Shown here one piece after another: positions 11,510 to 22,868 of a DNA stretch of 64,000 nucleotides. A model generated the notes under the pieces. It did not search any database and was not told where the DNA came from. It saw only the letters and a list, made by a program, of their open reading frames with translations. Position 1 is the stretch's first letter, and each line of letters opens with the position of its first letter. This DNA comes from Plasmodium relictum (taxonomy: Eukaryota; Apicomplexa; Aconoidasida; Haemosporida; Plasmodiidae): assembly GCF_900005765.1 (NCBI RefSeq), contig NC_041689.1:1240001-1304000 (forward strand). Direction: 5' to 3'. The position numbers and the translations under genes were made by a program.

Positions 11510-13943
11510 TCTGGTTATAAATAAAAGAAAATATGTATATATATTGTATTAAATAATATATATATATATATTTTATTTTATATAAAGTAAAAAAAAAAAT
11601 GTAAGAAAACGCCATTTATAAAAAAAAAAAAAAAAAGTAAAATAAACACATATTTTAATATATCTATAATTCTTTATATATATATTCATAAGAATATATT
11701 TAGTCTCTAATTGAAAAAAAAAAAAATTTCTACAATTCTTGTATTGAGAAACTTTTTAAATATATATTTAATTCTATATTAATAAAAATATGAAAAATAT
11801 AATTTATTTATATAAATATATATTATATGACATTAGATATAGTATTTTTTTCTAACAATTATTTTCATAAGATTTAAAAGTCTATGAATAGAATTCTAAT
11901 ATATAGTAGACAAATATCATTATATAGGGAAAAATTAAAAAAATTAAATATATCTTTAAATAATTTTTTACATTCACAAGAATTATATATGCATATATAT
12001 ACATATATATTTTTTTTTTTTTTTTAATGATGTATGTAAATGTAAAATAAGATAATTATATTAGTAAAAAGAATTTTAAATATATTTTTCCTGTGTCTTA
12101 TTTTTTAATATTTTTTTTTTTTTAACTTTATTAATGTGTTTAAATATATTTGTATTTGTAATTTGCTACTTTAAGGAAACAATTTCCTTTAAGAAAAATA
12201 AATAAAAGATTACAAAGAAAACATAAAAAAAAAAAAAAAGAGTATTTATATAAAATGTTATTTTTTAGTATAGCTTCAATAAAACAAAAATAAAATAATA
12301 GACATAGTAACTGATATAAGTTTTAATATTTAAAAAAAAAAAAAGACTAAAAATAAAATATTAAAAAGGAAAATATAATTGACATAAAAAAAGTAAGAAA
12401 TATATTTATAATTCACTAAAACATATATTTTTACAAAAATAGAAAAAAAAAAAAGTTATTGTTAGTAAAGAGAAATGTACTTTAACATGCAATATAGGGT
12501 ATTAAAAAAAAAAAAAAAAAGTTAAATTATCTAAAAAAAAGTTACTCATTTTTATTTGAAAATATAAGGAATTTTAAAACTTTTTTAAAAAAATTACTAA
12601 AAAAATTAAGAAAAGATATATATATTCCACAAAACTAAAACATTAGAAGTGCAATATGCATATAGTGTAAAAAAAAAAAATTAAGAAATAACATAAAATG
12701 TAATACAATTAATTTAAAATATAAGAAGTAAAATAAAGTAAAACAAAATAAAATAAAGTAGTATAACAAAGGAATTTAACTATTTATAACTTTTCAAAAA
12801 AAAAAAAGAAAACTAAAATTTCAGAAAAAATAATGATATATCCTTTAAAAAAAATTAGAAATACATAAAAAAAAAAATTTAAATATACTATAAAGGTATT
12901 TGCCAAATAATAATTAAATTTTAATCAACATAAATAAGAAAAATAGGATATATGTGTAACATTTTCTAATTTTAATTTATAATTTAGTGAAAATATTAAA
13001 AAAAGCTTATTCATAAAAATATATAATCACTTCATTTTACTGAAAGTTCTATTTTTCATAAGTGTTCTAAATAAAAAAAAAAAAATTTAACAAATTTAGC
13101 TTTTATTTATTATTATTTTATTTTTTTTAGTTTCTTCTTTTTTTTTTTTTTTATATTTAATTTTATATTTCTTTATGTATCCACTTCAATATATATATTT
13201 TTTTTTAATTTAAAGATTTATTTGTTTATTAGAACATTTTAAATTCTATATACTCTACAAAAAAATTAAAACATAATAAGTTGTTATAGATTAAATTTTT
13301 TTTTTTTTTTTTTTTTTTTTTTGTTTTGTGTATTTTTGTATGATACAAAAATAATAGGAAATGATAAAAAATAATTATATTTATATACTTATAATTTTAC
13401 AAGATGTATATTTATTTTCGTAAATTTATATCTTTTTTTTTTTTTAATGCATCAATGAAAATTGTATGAAAAATAGTAGGTGAATATTTTATTATTTTTA
13501 ACTTGAATAAATGTAATAAATAATTTTAAGAATATATTAAGAATAAAATTTATATAATCATAGGTAAAAATTAAATTTTTTAAATAAATAAAAAATATAA
13601 AAAAAATCATTTTCCTAAAATTGTAAAACCAAAAAACAAGTAATATAAGATTCACATATTTATGACTAACATAAATTTTGAAAAAAATTTACAAAAAAAA
13701 ATAAATAAAAAAAAAATTTAAAGGTAGCAAAAAAAAAAAAAAAAATAAAATAAAATAATTAAAATTTAACTAGAAAAAAAACATAGAATTTTTTTGAAAT
13801 TCTTATAAATTTAAACGAAATAAAGAACTAAGAGGAATCTACAAAAAAAAAAAGAAAAAAGAAAAAAGAAAAAAATATTTAATATTAAATATATTAAGAT
13901 ATCCAATATTTTTTTAATAGGAGAATAAAAAAATGTTGATAGC
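11510..13943. promoter_or_regulatory. 2.4 kb divergent intergenic region, CRK5 / RNase II
   Basis: This long, very A+T-rich spacer lies between two start codons. It contains many poly(A) and poly(T) tracts, including a T-run near 13299-13322. There is a small hairpin-capable patch at 12173-12189 (AAGGAAA CAA TTTCCTT). I see no gene-like exon. The only open frame on the minus strand (13452-13655) is low-complexity Phe/Ile/Leu. A four-codon upstream ORF lies at its right edge. Confidence 0.45.
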
Positions 13944-13947
13944 ATGA
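13933..13947 (+). promoter_or_regulatory. Upstream ORF whose stop overlaps the RNase II start codon
   Basis: ATG TTG ATA GCA TGA reads as a four-residue ORF. Its TGA overlaps the main ATG at 13944 in an ATGA arrangement. If it lies in the leader, it could allow termination-coupled reinitiation or dampen translation. This depends on where transcription starts, which cannot be seen here. Confidence 0.4.
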
Positions 13948-16900
13948 AAGAAGATAATAATAATATAAGTAAAAAATTAAGAAAAAGAAAAAAAAGAAAA
14001 AGTAGAAAATTTTCTTATCTTTCATTTAAAAAAGAAATAGCAAATTTATATGAGAAAGAAAAAAATATTTTAATGCAGATGCAAAATGGGAATTCATTAC
14101 CAGATAATAAAAAAATAAATAATTTGATAAGTATTCCTGAAGACAAATCATTGACTATTCTTAATAAAAATGAAATACCAAATAATTTAAAAAACAAAAC
14201 AATTAAAGAAAATCTTAATTGTAGACAAGGAAAAAAAAAAAAAAAAAAGAATGTTTTATACAATTCAAAAAATAACATGCAAGAGAAAAACTTAAATAGC
14301 TTAATAAATATTTTCTTTAATGAACGTAAAGGTATAAGTAAGATAGGTAATAGTAATCATAATGTTAAAAATAAAAAGGGAAGTATTACTGAATATTCTT
14401 CTGTAGAAAGTATTTGTAAAAAAAAAAAAGGAAATTCAAAAAAAAGTAATAAAGAAAATGATGATTTAATAAATGAACTACTACATATTATCATTACAAA
14501 AGATAAAATAACAAAAATTAAAAAAAAATTATTAGACAATTGCTTAGTAAATTTTGTTAGTTCAAATATGATGAAATATGTTATAAGAAAAACTAAAAAA
14601 GATATTGACTTTAATATTCTAAAAACTCTTTTGGTTATTAATGTCGATGCAAAAAATATAGATTATACTTTGATTTCTAGAAGAAAAATTGAAATGCTGA
14701 CTAATTGCATATTTCCAAAAGAAAAATTAAGAATTATTAAACGTGTTTTATCTCAAATATTTAAAACAGTCTCTATTAAAAAGAATTTTTCAGAAGAATT
14801 TAAAGAAATAATAATATCGAAAAGTGACTATATTTCATGTGTTAAAGCTGTATCATCTTATTTACTAAAAAGTGAAAAAAAAAATACAAATAATTATAAA
14901 AAATTTAAAAAAATATATGAATTAAGTGTGAAACTTTTGAAACAAGAAATAGAAAATATAGATAATATAAAAACTATAGAAAATAAAAAGAATAACTCTA
15001 AAAAAGAGAAAAATGATAAAATTATAAGATCCCTTGACTACATTTATGAAGAACAAAAGGGACAAACTAATAAAAATAGTGAACAAGAAGAGGAGAAAGA
15101 AAAAGAAGAAGAGGAAGAGGAAGAGGAAGAAGAAGAAGAAGAAGAAGAAGAAGAAGAAGAAGAAGAGGAAAAAGAAGAGGAAGAGGAGAAAGAAGAGGAA
15201 GAAGAAGAAACTGAAAAAGAAAATGAAGAAGATGAAGAACATGCAGAGGAAGGAGGAGAAGAATCGGATGAGAAAGAAGCAGAAAATAATGCATATAATG
15301 AAGATGAAGAAAAAGAAAAAGAAGGAAAGGAAAAGGAACAAGAAAAAGAATATAAACACATATTTTGTAATGAAAAACAAATACATATAAACGATTTATT
15401 AACCAATTTGAATAATTACAAAAGTACCTTAGATGCAGAATATTCATTAAATAATAATATAAACAATTCAAATATTTTAAAATTAGTTAATGAAGAAATA
15501 AATAAAAGGGATATGCAAATAAAAAGCCTAAAAACTTATATAAATTTAATGGAAAATGATATAAAATTATTATTTGAAAATAATAAAATAATGAAAAAAA
15601 AAATTGAGGAAATGGAAATGAATATAAAGAAAAATAGTTTTCAAAACATTCTAGAAGAATCAAAAAAAGGTATATTTGTCAAGCAGAGTGATATTATTTT
15701 AAATATTTACGAAAAGGCTCACTTAAATTTCAGTGATATTAAGGAATTAAAGGATAAAAGAGATTATATGAGTATTTTAAATGTAAAAATAGATAAAAAT
15801 CCTTTTAATTTTACCAATAATGTATCTTTTGATAATATAAATAAAAATTCATCTAAAAGTTCAGATATGAATGAGACAGATAATTTGAAAAAAAAATTGA
15901 AAAAGCTTATAAAATTACTGAACTTAAATATGTTTTCAAAAAACAATGATGGAGTATATATTAATAAAATGAAAAAAGAATTAAATTTAGATTGCATAAA
16001 TAAAGAAATTGACAAACTTATTTATGTGATGAAAAATAATAAAATTGCTAATGAAGAAAATCAGAAAAATAAAATTCTTAAAATTAAAAATGATTCCGCT
16101 TTAGATAAAAAAAAAAAAGAAAGTGAATTAACTATGACTAAGAATAACAAAAAAAATAGCACTCAAGTACAAAAAATAATGGAACAAGAAGACAAAAAAG
16201 AGCAAGAAAAAAGTAAAAATAAAATACAAAAAATTTTAGAAAAAAAAAAAAAAAAACTAGAAAAAAACCCTATAATTAATAACAAAACATATTCAAAAAA
16301 TTGTGATGATCCAAATTTCTTGATTTACACTAAACAGAAAAGTGAAAAGACTTTTGAAATTCTAAAAAATAATAAATCTAATAAGATAAAAAACAAAAAA
16401 GATATAATTACTAACAGTTTTAGTGAACATGTTGAGAAGCATTTAAAAAATGATTCAAATGAGAATAAAAATGAACATAAAAAAAATAGTCTTTTGAGTA
16501 ATTTAAATTCATATATGAATTCTATCGATTACAAAATACATAAAATTTTATCATTAGATACTATTAAAAAAAAGGGGGAAAACAATTTAAAAGGTGATGT
16601 TTCTGATGATTCATTTTTTAAGAATGAAAAGACAAACAAAAGAAAAAATTATTTTCAAAAGTTTATGAACTATTGCAATGATAGTGAAGAAGATGAAAAT
16701 AAGAAAAATTCAAATGATGAGGAACACATCAAATTATGTAATGAATCCCTTAGTAATGGGAACAGAGATGATAAAATAAAAAAAAAATTAAATTCGAATA
16801 ATTTGAAAAATAATTTGTGTAATAAAAATGTATTAGATTTAAAAAAAAAAGTAACCAGTGAAATTTTATCTAATAATAATAAACAGAAAAAAGGGAAAAG

Positions 16901-17554
16901 TAAAAATAAAATCAAAAGCAAAAAAAAAAGAAAGAATAAAAAAAAAAGTAAAGGATATAAAAAAAATGAAGAAAATAGCAATTTGATAATCCATTCTAAT
17001 AAAAAAAATAAGGAAAATGAAGATATAAAAAGTGGCAAGCGTATGTCTTATATAAATAAACAAAACAAGAGGAATGAAAAGAACATAGAAAATGATAAGC
17101 ATATCACTTATATAAATAAAAAAAATAAAAGAAATGGAAAGGATGCAGAAAAGAATAAACTTGTTAATCATTTAAATAAAATAAATGAAAATGTAACTGA
17201 CAGTGGTGATAGTGTTGTTTATAATTATAATTTATATAATGCCATTGATGATTTAAATGCTCAATTTTCAAATGTTGTAAAGAATATTCGTATTGATGGG
17301 AGTTTTCAAAAGGTTGAAAGTATATATGAAAGTGATAAAGAAAAAAATGAAAAGAGTGAAACAGTAAATTCTTCAACTAGAGAGGATATTGACAATTTTA
17401 GTTTTCATTTTAAGACAGTAAAAAATGATTATAATTTTATTGAAGTTTTATCAAATGATAAAAAAAGAGAGAAAAAAAAAAATATATATGATGAATATAT
17501 AACTCAAGAAAAAGCAATTGATGGAATTATTAAAAAAAAATATATAAGAGTAAG

Positions 17555-17586
<32 letters not shown>

Positions 17587-20500
17587 ATGAATATTAAGAA
17601 CTTACATATATATGTATACATAAAATTTGAAGTAAAATATATATAATTTATATTTTTTTCCTTTTTAAAATTTAGGGAATATTAAACGTTAGAAAACATG
17701 ATTATGGATTCATTATTTATAATAATAAAAAAATTCATATCAGATCAAAAAAAGACATGAATAGAGCAATAGATGGTGATTCTGTTGTTGTTAAATTAAA
17801 AAAAAATATAAAAAATGAAATTATTGGAAAAATAGTTTATATTGAAGAGCATCATGGTTCTGATATACAGTATGTTTGTATTTTTAGAGACAAGATAAAA
17901 AATCAGAAATTTAATTTTGCTATTCCTTTTAAAAAAAACATACCTTTAATAAAAGTATTAAATGAACATATTATTGAATATATGAAAAAATATCATATAA
18001 GAGATATAAGTAATCAATTAGTTTACATTAAAGTGTTTAGATGGAACTCTAACGAAACCTTTCCGGAAGGAAAAATTGTAGAAATATTAGGGCAAAATGA
18101 TATTTTTCATAATATGCAAAATGCTATTTTATTAAATCATAATTTAAATTTCAATTTAAAAGATGCTTTAGAAGATCAGCATATAAGAGAACTAAAAGAT
18201 AAAAATACTTATGCAAATATTATATCACAAGAAATAAAAAAGAGAATCGATTTAACAAAAAAATGCATTTTTACAATTGATCCAGAAACAGCAAGGGATT
18301 TAGATGATGCTATTAGTATTAGTAAGATAAGTAGAAAGAAAATTATTAGTTGCAATTACTACATTCAAGTTATTCACAATTTAATTGTTCATAATGGAGA
18401 AATTGAAGAAAATATTTTAAAAAAAAATCTTTCTTTATTTGTAAAAGATGATAGCAATTTTTTTAATATTTTGAAAAGTAATAAATATGTTAAGGAAATG
18501 GAAGATATAAAATATGATAATTTTATGAAAGAAAAAATTGAGGAAGAGAAAAAAAAAAAAATAATAACAGAAAAAAAAGCATTTAAAATTTTAACAAAAA
18601 AATGTGGAAAACAAACTAAAACTCATCAGAACATTACATCTGATGTAAATAATGAAAATTTTGAAAAAAATAAAATTCATGATGAAGTAAAAAGCAAAAA
18701 CAAAGAAAGTAGTAATGAAAATAATAATTCTATTAAATTTATGAATCATATTATGAATGATAAATCAATAAAAATGAATGATAATAGTGAAAATTCTAAT
18801 GATAATAATAGTAATAGTGAGAATAATGGAGATGATTTTTTTCAAATTTCTAATGATTATATTAACACAGAATCGGATACAGATAATATATTAGATGATA
18901 TTTATGAAATAAAAGGAACACATAAAAAAAGACGTAAAATCTCAAGAAATGAAAAAAAGCAAAAAAAGAAAATATACACAGAAAATTTTTATAATATTTT
19001 TACTGAAGATTCAGGATATGATAATTATAAGTATAGAGAAAATGAAGAAGATTTTTTCTACTGTAAAATAAAATCAGAAGATGGTACCGATAATGAAAAA
19101 AAGAAAAGTAATAAAAAAAAAAAAAATGAAAAAAAAAAAGAAATAAAAAAAGAAAAAAAAAAAATAGATATGCTTAATTATGCTTCAAAATCGGATGATG
19201 CATTTGAAAAGGGGCAGAAGAAGGAAGACAGTGAGGAGGAAAATAATACATATAATGGAGATGAAGAAGAAGATGAAGAGGAAGAGGAAGAGGAAGAAGA
19301 TGAAGAGGAAGAGGAAGAAGATGAAGAGGAAGAGGAAGAAGATGAAGAGGAAGAGGAAGAGGAAGAAGATGAAGAGGAAGAGGAAGAGGAAGAAGAAGAA
19401 GAGGAAAATGAAGAGGAAAATGAAGAGGAAGAAAAACAGAAAGTAGAAATACAAAAAGAAGAAATAAAAAAAGAAATATTTAATAACAATAATGTTGAAA
19501 AAAAAAAAATAGACGAAGAAAAGAATAAAATGATAAAATTCCAGAAAATATTTTTAGATAATAGTGATTATGAATGTTTTTTTAAGAATGAAAGAAAAGA
19601 TGTTAAAAAGAATAAAAAAAGAAAATTTTCAGATAGCTATGAATTTTTTTTTAAAAAAGAGTATAACAAAGATATAGGTTATAGTGTATATGATAATCAT
19701 AATTTATTTTGTGAAAAATGCAAAAAATTTATAACGTTAGATGATATTATAAAAGAAATGAAAGAAGAAAAATGGAAAAAGTATAATTTATATGAAGTGG
19801 GTGTTCATATAACAGATGTATCATTTTTTATTAAAGAAAATTCTTCCTTAGATATTGATGCCCGTAATAGAGCAATGACAATTTATCTAACTCATACATG
19901 TTTTCCAATGATTTCTAAAATTTTAAGTGAGGAATTATGTAGCTTAGATCCTGTAAATAATCGTTTATGTTTATCTATTTTTTTTTACATGGATAGTACA
20001 GGTAAAATTGATCATAATTCCTTTTTCATTAAAGAAAGCATAATAAACAGCAAAGTAAAATTTACCTATGAAGAAGTTTATTTAATTATTAGAAATTACA
20101 CAAAATTAAAAAAAATGGTAAATAAATTAAAAAAAAAACAACATGAATTCTTTAATAATCAGAAAAGTAGCAATTCTATTTTTGAAGATATAGATAAAAA
20201 TTCTAAAGGTAAAGATAGTAATAGTAATAATATTAGTAGTTCTAGTAAAAATAAAAAAGAATATATTGATAGAAAAAATAATATTTATAAAAAATTCTTA
20301 AATACACATTTTTACAATAATAGTAATAATAATGATTCATGCAAATATCATAGTGCCGAGGATTTATCTACCATACTGAAAAAAAAATTTGATGAAGATA
20401 AAAAGGCTCATAGCGATTTTAATTTTGATAAATTTAATCATTTAAATGAAAAAAATAATTCTATGAATAATTTAGGATGTAAAGAGGAAACAAAATATAA

Positions 20501-22457
20501 TAGTAATAATATTATTTTAAAAAGTGCAAATCATTTAATAAATGAAAAAATATTAAAAAATAGTAAAGTTAAAAAAAGCATAGAAGCATTAATAAAAATA
20601 TTTAAAAATTTAAGTAATTCAAAACATAATTTATCAAATAAAGAAATATTTACTATTATAAAAAATTTATATGATATGCATAAAATAACAAAAAAAGCAA
20701 GAGAAATTAGAAGGAAAAATGGATCTTTATTATTTAACAATGACAAGATTAATTTTATCTTATCTGATGCATGTAATCCAATAGGAATAGTCAGAAAACA
20801 ATATACTTTTTCTAATTATATGATTGAAGAGTTAATGTTAAGTGCTAATAAACTAATAGCTATTCGCCAATATTTTAGTAAATATAGAGACATATCTGTT
20901 TTTCGTTCACATAGTTTAAAAAACGCAATAGAACTTACTGATATAATTGAGTTACTAAAAAAGCATGGGATCCATTTCAAAGTTTGGGATTTACATCATA
21001 TTTTAAAATATTTAGATGATAATAAAAAAAATTTTAAACATGAGAAAAAAAATATTTTTGATATTGTTTGTACATATGTAAAAAAAAAAATGATTAGAGC
21101 TGAATATCATACCTTTAAATATATAAAAGATAATAATATGAGTACATATCATTATGCTCTTTCCTTTTTATTATACACTCATTTTACTTCACCAATTAGA
21201 AGATATCCTGATATTTTAGTTCATCGTATTATTAAAAAAATTATTTGTGACGAGGATAAACTAAATAAAAAGATATGCACAGAACAAGAAATTTTAAAAA
21301 CTGTAGAAACATCCGATATTGTAAGATTTTTTAATTTTGATTTTTTTTTTTTTAATCTAAATTATTTATTTCAGAATATATTAAAATTTATATATATATA
21401 TATTTTTTTTTTAGGGAATAATAGAAAAAATTTGTGAAAATTGTAATAATTGCAAAGCAAAATCGAAAAAAGCACAAATGGATTGCGAAATAGTAAGATG
21501 TTCTTGTATTTAATTATATTTTAAGTTTTTATTATAGATTTCATTAAATATATGTAAATTTTTTTTTTTTTTGTTTTTAAGGCATTTTTTTGTTTGTATT
21601 TGCAAAAACTTGATTATCCAGGATATAATAGAGGTATTAAACTTATTTTTTTTCAAGAGTAATTTTATTTTTTTATTGTCTTTATATAAATATTTGTTTA
21701 TATATTTTTTTTTTCATTTAGGAATAATTATGGATATATACAAGGAAAAATCTTCAATTTATTTCAAATCTTTTTCATTTGAAAATGTAAAAAAAATAAA
21801 ATAAAAATAAGATAATACTACTACTAATAATAAAATTATTATTTATATACCTTTCTTAATTTTTTTTTTTTTTTGTCTTTAGAATTTATATCATTCTAAT
21901 CACGAGAAACATTTTCATAAAATGAATAAGGAACACATTGTAATTTTAAATTTATATTTAATCATTTTTTTTTTAAATAATAATATTAAAAAAAAAATGT
22001 TATTTTTTTTTACTTTTTATTTTCATAGAAATATGTTTCAAATTATGTCATCTACCCAAATATTACAAAACAAGAAGTAAAATAAAAAAAAAAGGAGAAA
22101 AAAAAAAAATAATAATAAAATAAAATAACAATTAACAAAAGATGAAAATTTATTCATTTTATAAATTTTTTTTTTTTTTTATTTTAGTTCACACTTGTTC
22201 TCTATAATAAGAATACAAAAAAAGTTAGATTACGAAGGGTTTATAAGGTGTTTAAATAAAAATAAAACAAAAATAAATATAATTTTTTTTAATTTGAATA
22301 TGTCTAACATTTATGTGTATATTATTCCTCACATATAAAATATAATTTAAAAATATATTTTTTTTTTTTTCAGCGTTTTGATTATATACCATTATATTTT
22401 ATTCCCTTAAACTCAATGCCCCCATCTTATTTTTTAGCTGTTGCGTTTAACAAATAA
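13944..22457 (+). CDS. RNase II/Dis3-family 3'-5' exoribonuclease with large insertions, 9 exons
   Basis: Nine exons join in frame to 2564 residues: 13944-17549, 17676-21320, 21415-21492, 21582-21633, 21722-21786, 21883-21939, 22029-22076, 22188-22247 and 22374-22457. Residues 1-1180 are Lys/Asn/Glu-rich and low complexity. A cold-shock-like domain spans the first intron (GIIKKKYIR joined to GILNVRKH, then MNRAIDGDSVVVKL). The RNB catalytic domain carries DPETARDLDDA at 1404-1414, with the metal-binding Asp residues intact. It continues as GVHITDV from 1911, then CSLDPVNNRL, and YTHFTSPIRRYPD at 2369-2381. About 490 residues separate DLDDAIS from YEVGVHI, which nearly adjoin in ordinary family members. 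Another insertion of about 190 residues follows TYEE. The C terminus lies where the S1-like domain would be but is too divergent to call. No PIN domain is evident, so it is closer to Dis3L2/RNase II than to Rrp44. Confidence 0.85.
15085..15240 (+). repeat. GAA/GAG tract encoding poly-Glu in RNase II exon 1
   Basis: An almost pure run of Glu codons (GAA and GAG mixed) encodes an acidic tract at about residues 381-432. The purine strand creates spurious open frames in the other frames and on the opposite strand. Confidence 0.9.
19260..19432 (+). repeat. Acidic Glu/Asp tandem repeat inside the RNB insertion
   Basis: Repeats of GAAGATGAAGAGGAAGAG type encode alternating Glu and Asp at about residues 1731-1788. 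The tract lies in the middle of the insertion that splits the RNB domain. The imperfect 18-24 bp units suggest replication slippage. Confidence 0.85.
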
Positions 22458-22868
22458 ACCCAATAAAAAAAAAAAAAAAAAAGAAAAATATTGGAACATT
22501 AAAAGGTTTTGGTTTTTTTTTTTAAGGAATAAAAATTATTAGATAATTATATTTTGTATAAAAATACATTTATAATATTTTATTTTTCATGTTTAATCTA
22601 AATGTTTTTTTATATATTTATTTATTTATAGATAGTATTAGTCTTTTTTTTTCTTTTTTTTTTTTTTTTTTAAATAAAATTCTTTTTTATTCATAAACAT
22701 AAACATAATAAATAATTAACTAGATATCTATGTATTTATTTATTTATTTATTTATTTTAAAATATTTGTTAAAAATTAATATATTTAATGAAGTATTTTT
22801 TTTGTTTAAATTTTTGTTTTTATTTTATTTTATTTTTTTTTTTTTATAAATTTTAATTAAAAATAGAA
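22458..22868. promoter_or_regulatory. Tandem intergenic region, RNase II to GWT1
   Basis: This 411 bp spacer has T-rich runs and a TTTA tetranucleotide repeat at about 22736-22758. It should contain the RNase II 3' UTR and the GWT1 5' leader. No open frame is worth calling. Confidence 0.5.

Noticed and set aside
12173-12189. AAGGAAA/TTTCCTT hairpin
   Set aside because: A seven-bp stem with a three-base loop is expected by chance several times in a window of this size and composition.
13452-13655. 67-residue minus-strand frame
   Set aside because: Phe/Ile/Leu-only composition typical of random A/T sequence, isolated in a promoter spacer.
11510-13943. Possible centromere because of length and very high A+T
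   Set aside because: Plasmodium centromeres are longer blocks of near-total A+T with tandem repeats. This spacer has neither a repeat array nor uniform composition, and it is explained as a divergent promoter.
14922-15471. Several Phe/Leu/Ser-rich or Lys/Arg-rich open frames over the Glu tract
   Set aside because: They are frame and strand shadows of the GAA/GAG repeat in RNase II exon 1. Their composition simply mirrors the repeat, and the sense frame continues through as a known gene.
19178-19489. Poly-Ser, poly-Lys/Arg and poly-Phe frames
   Set aside because: These are shadows of the second acidic repeat inside the RNase II gene.
17757-21437. Second independent gene starting at the internal Met of the RNase
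   Set aside because: The upstream exon ends inside the cold-shock-like domain and the next exon continues it in frame (KKYIR to GILNVRKH), so the two long frames are one gene.
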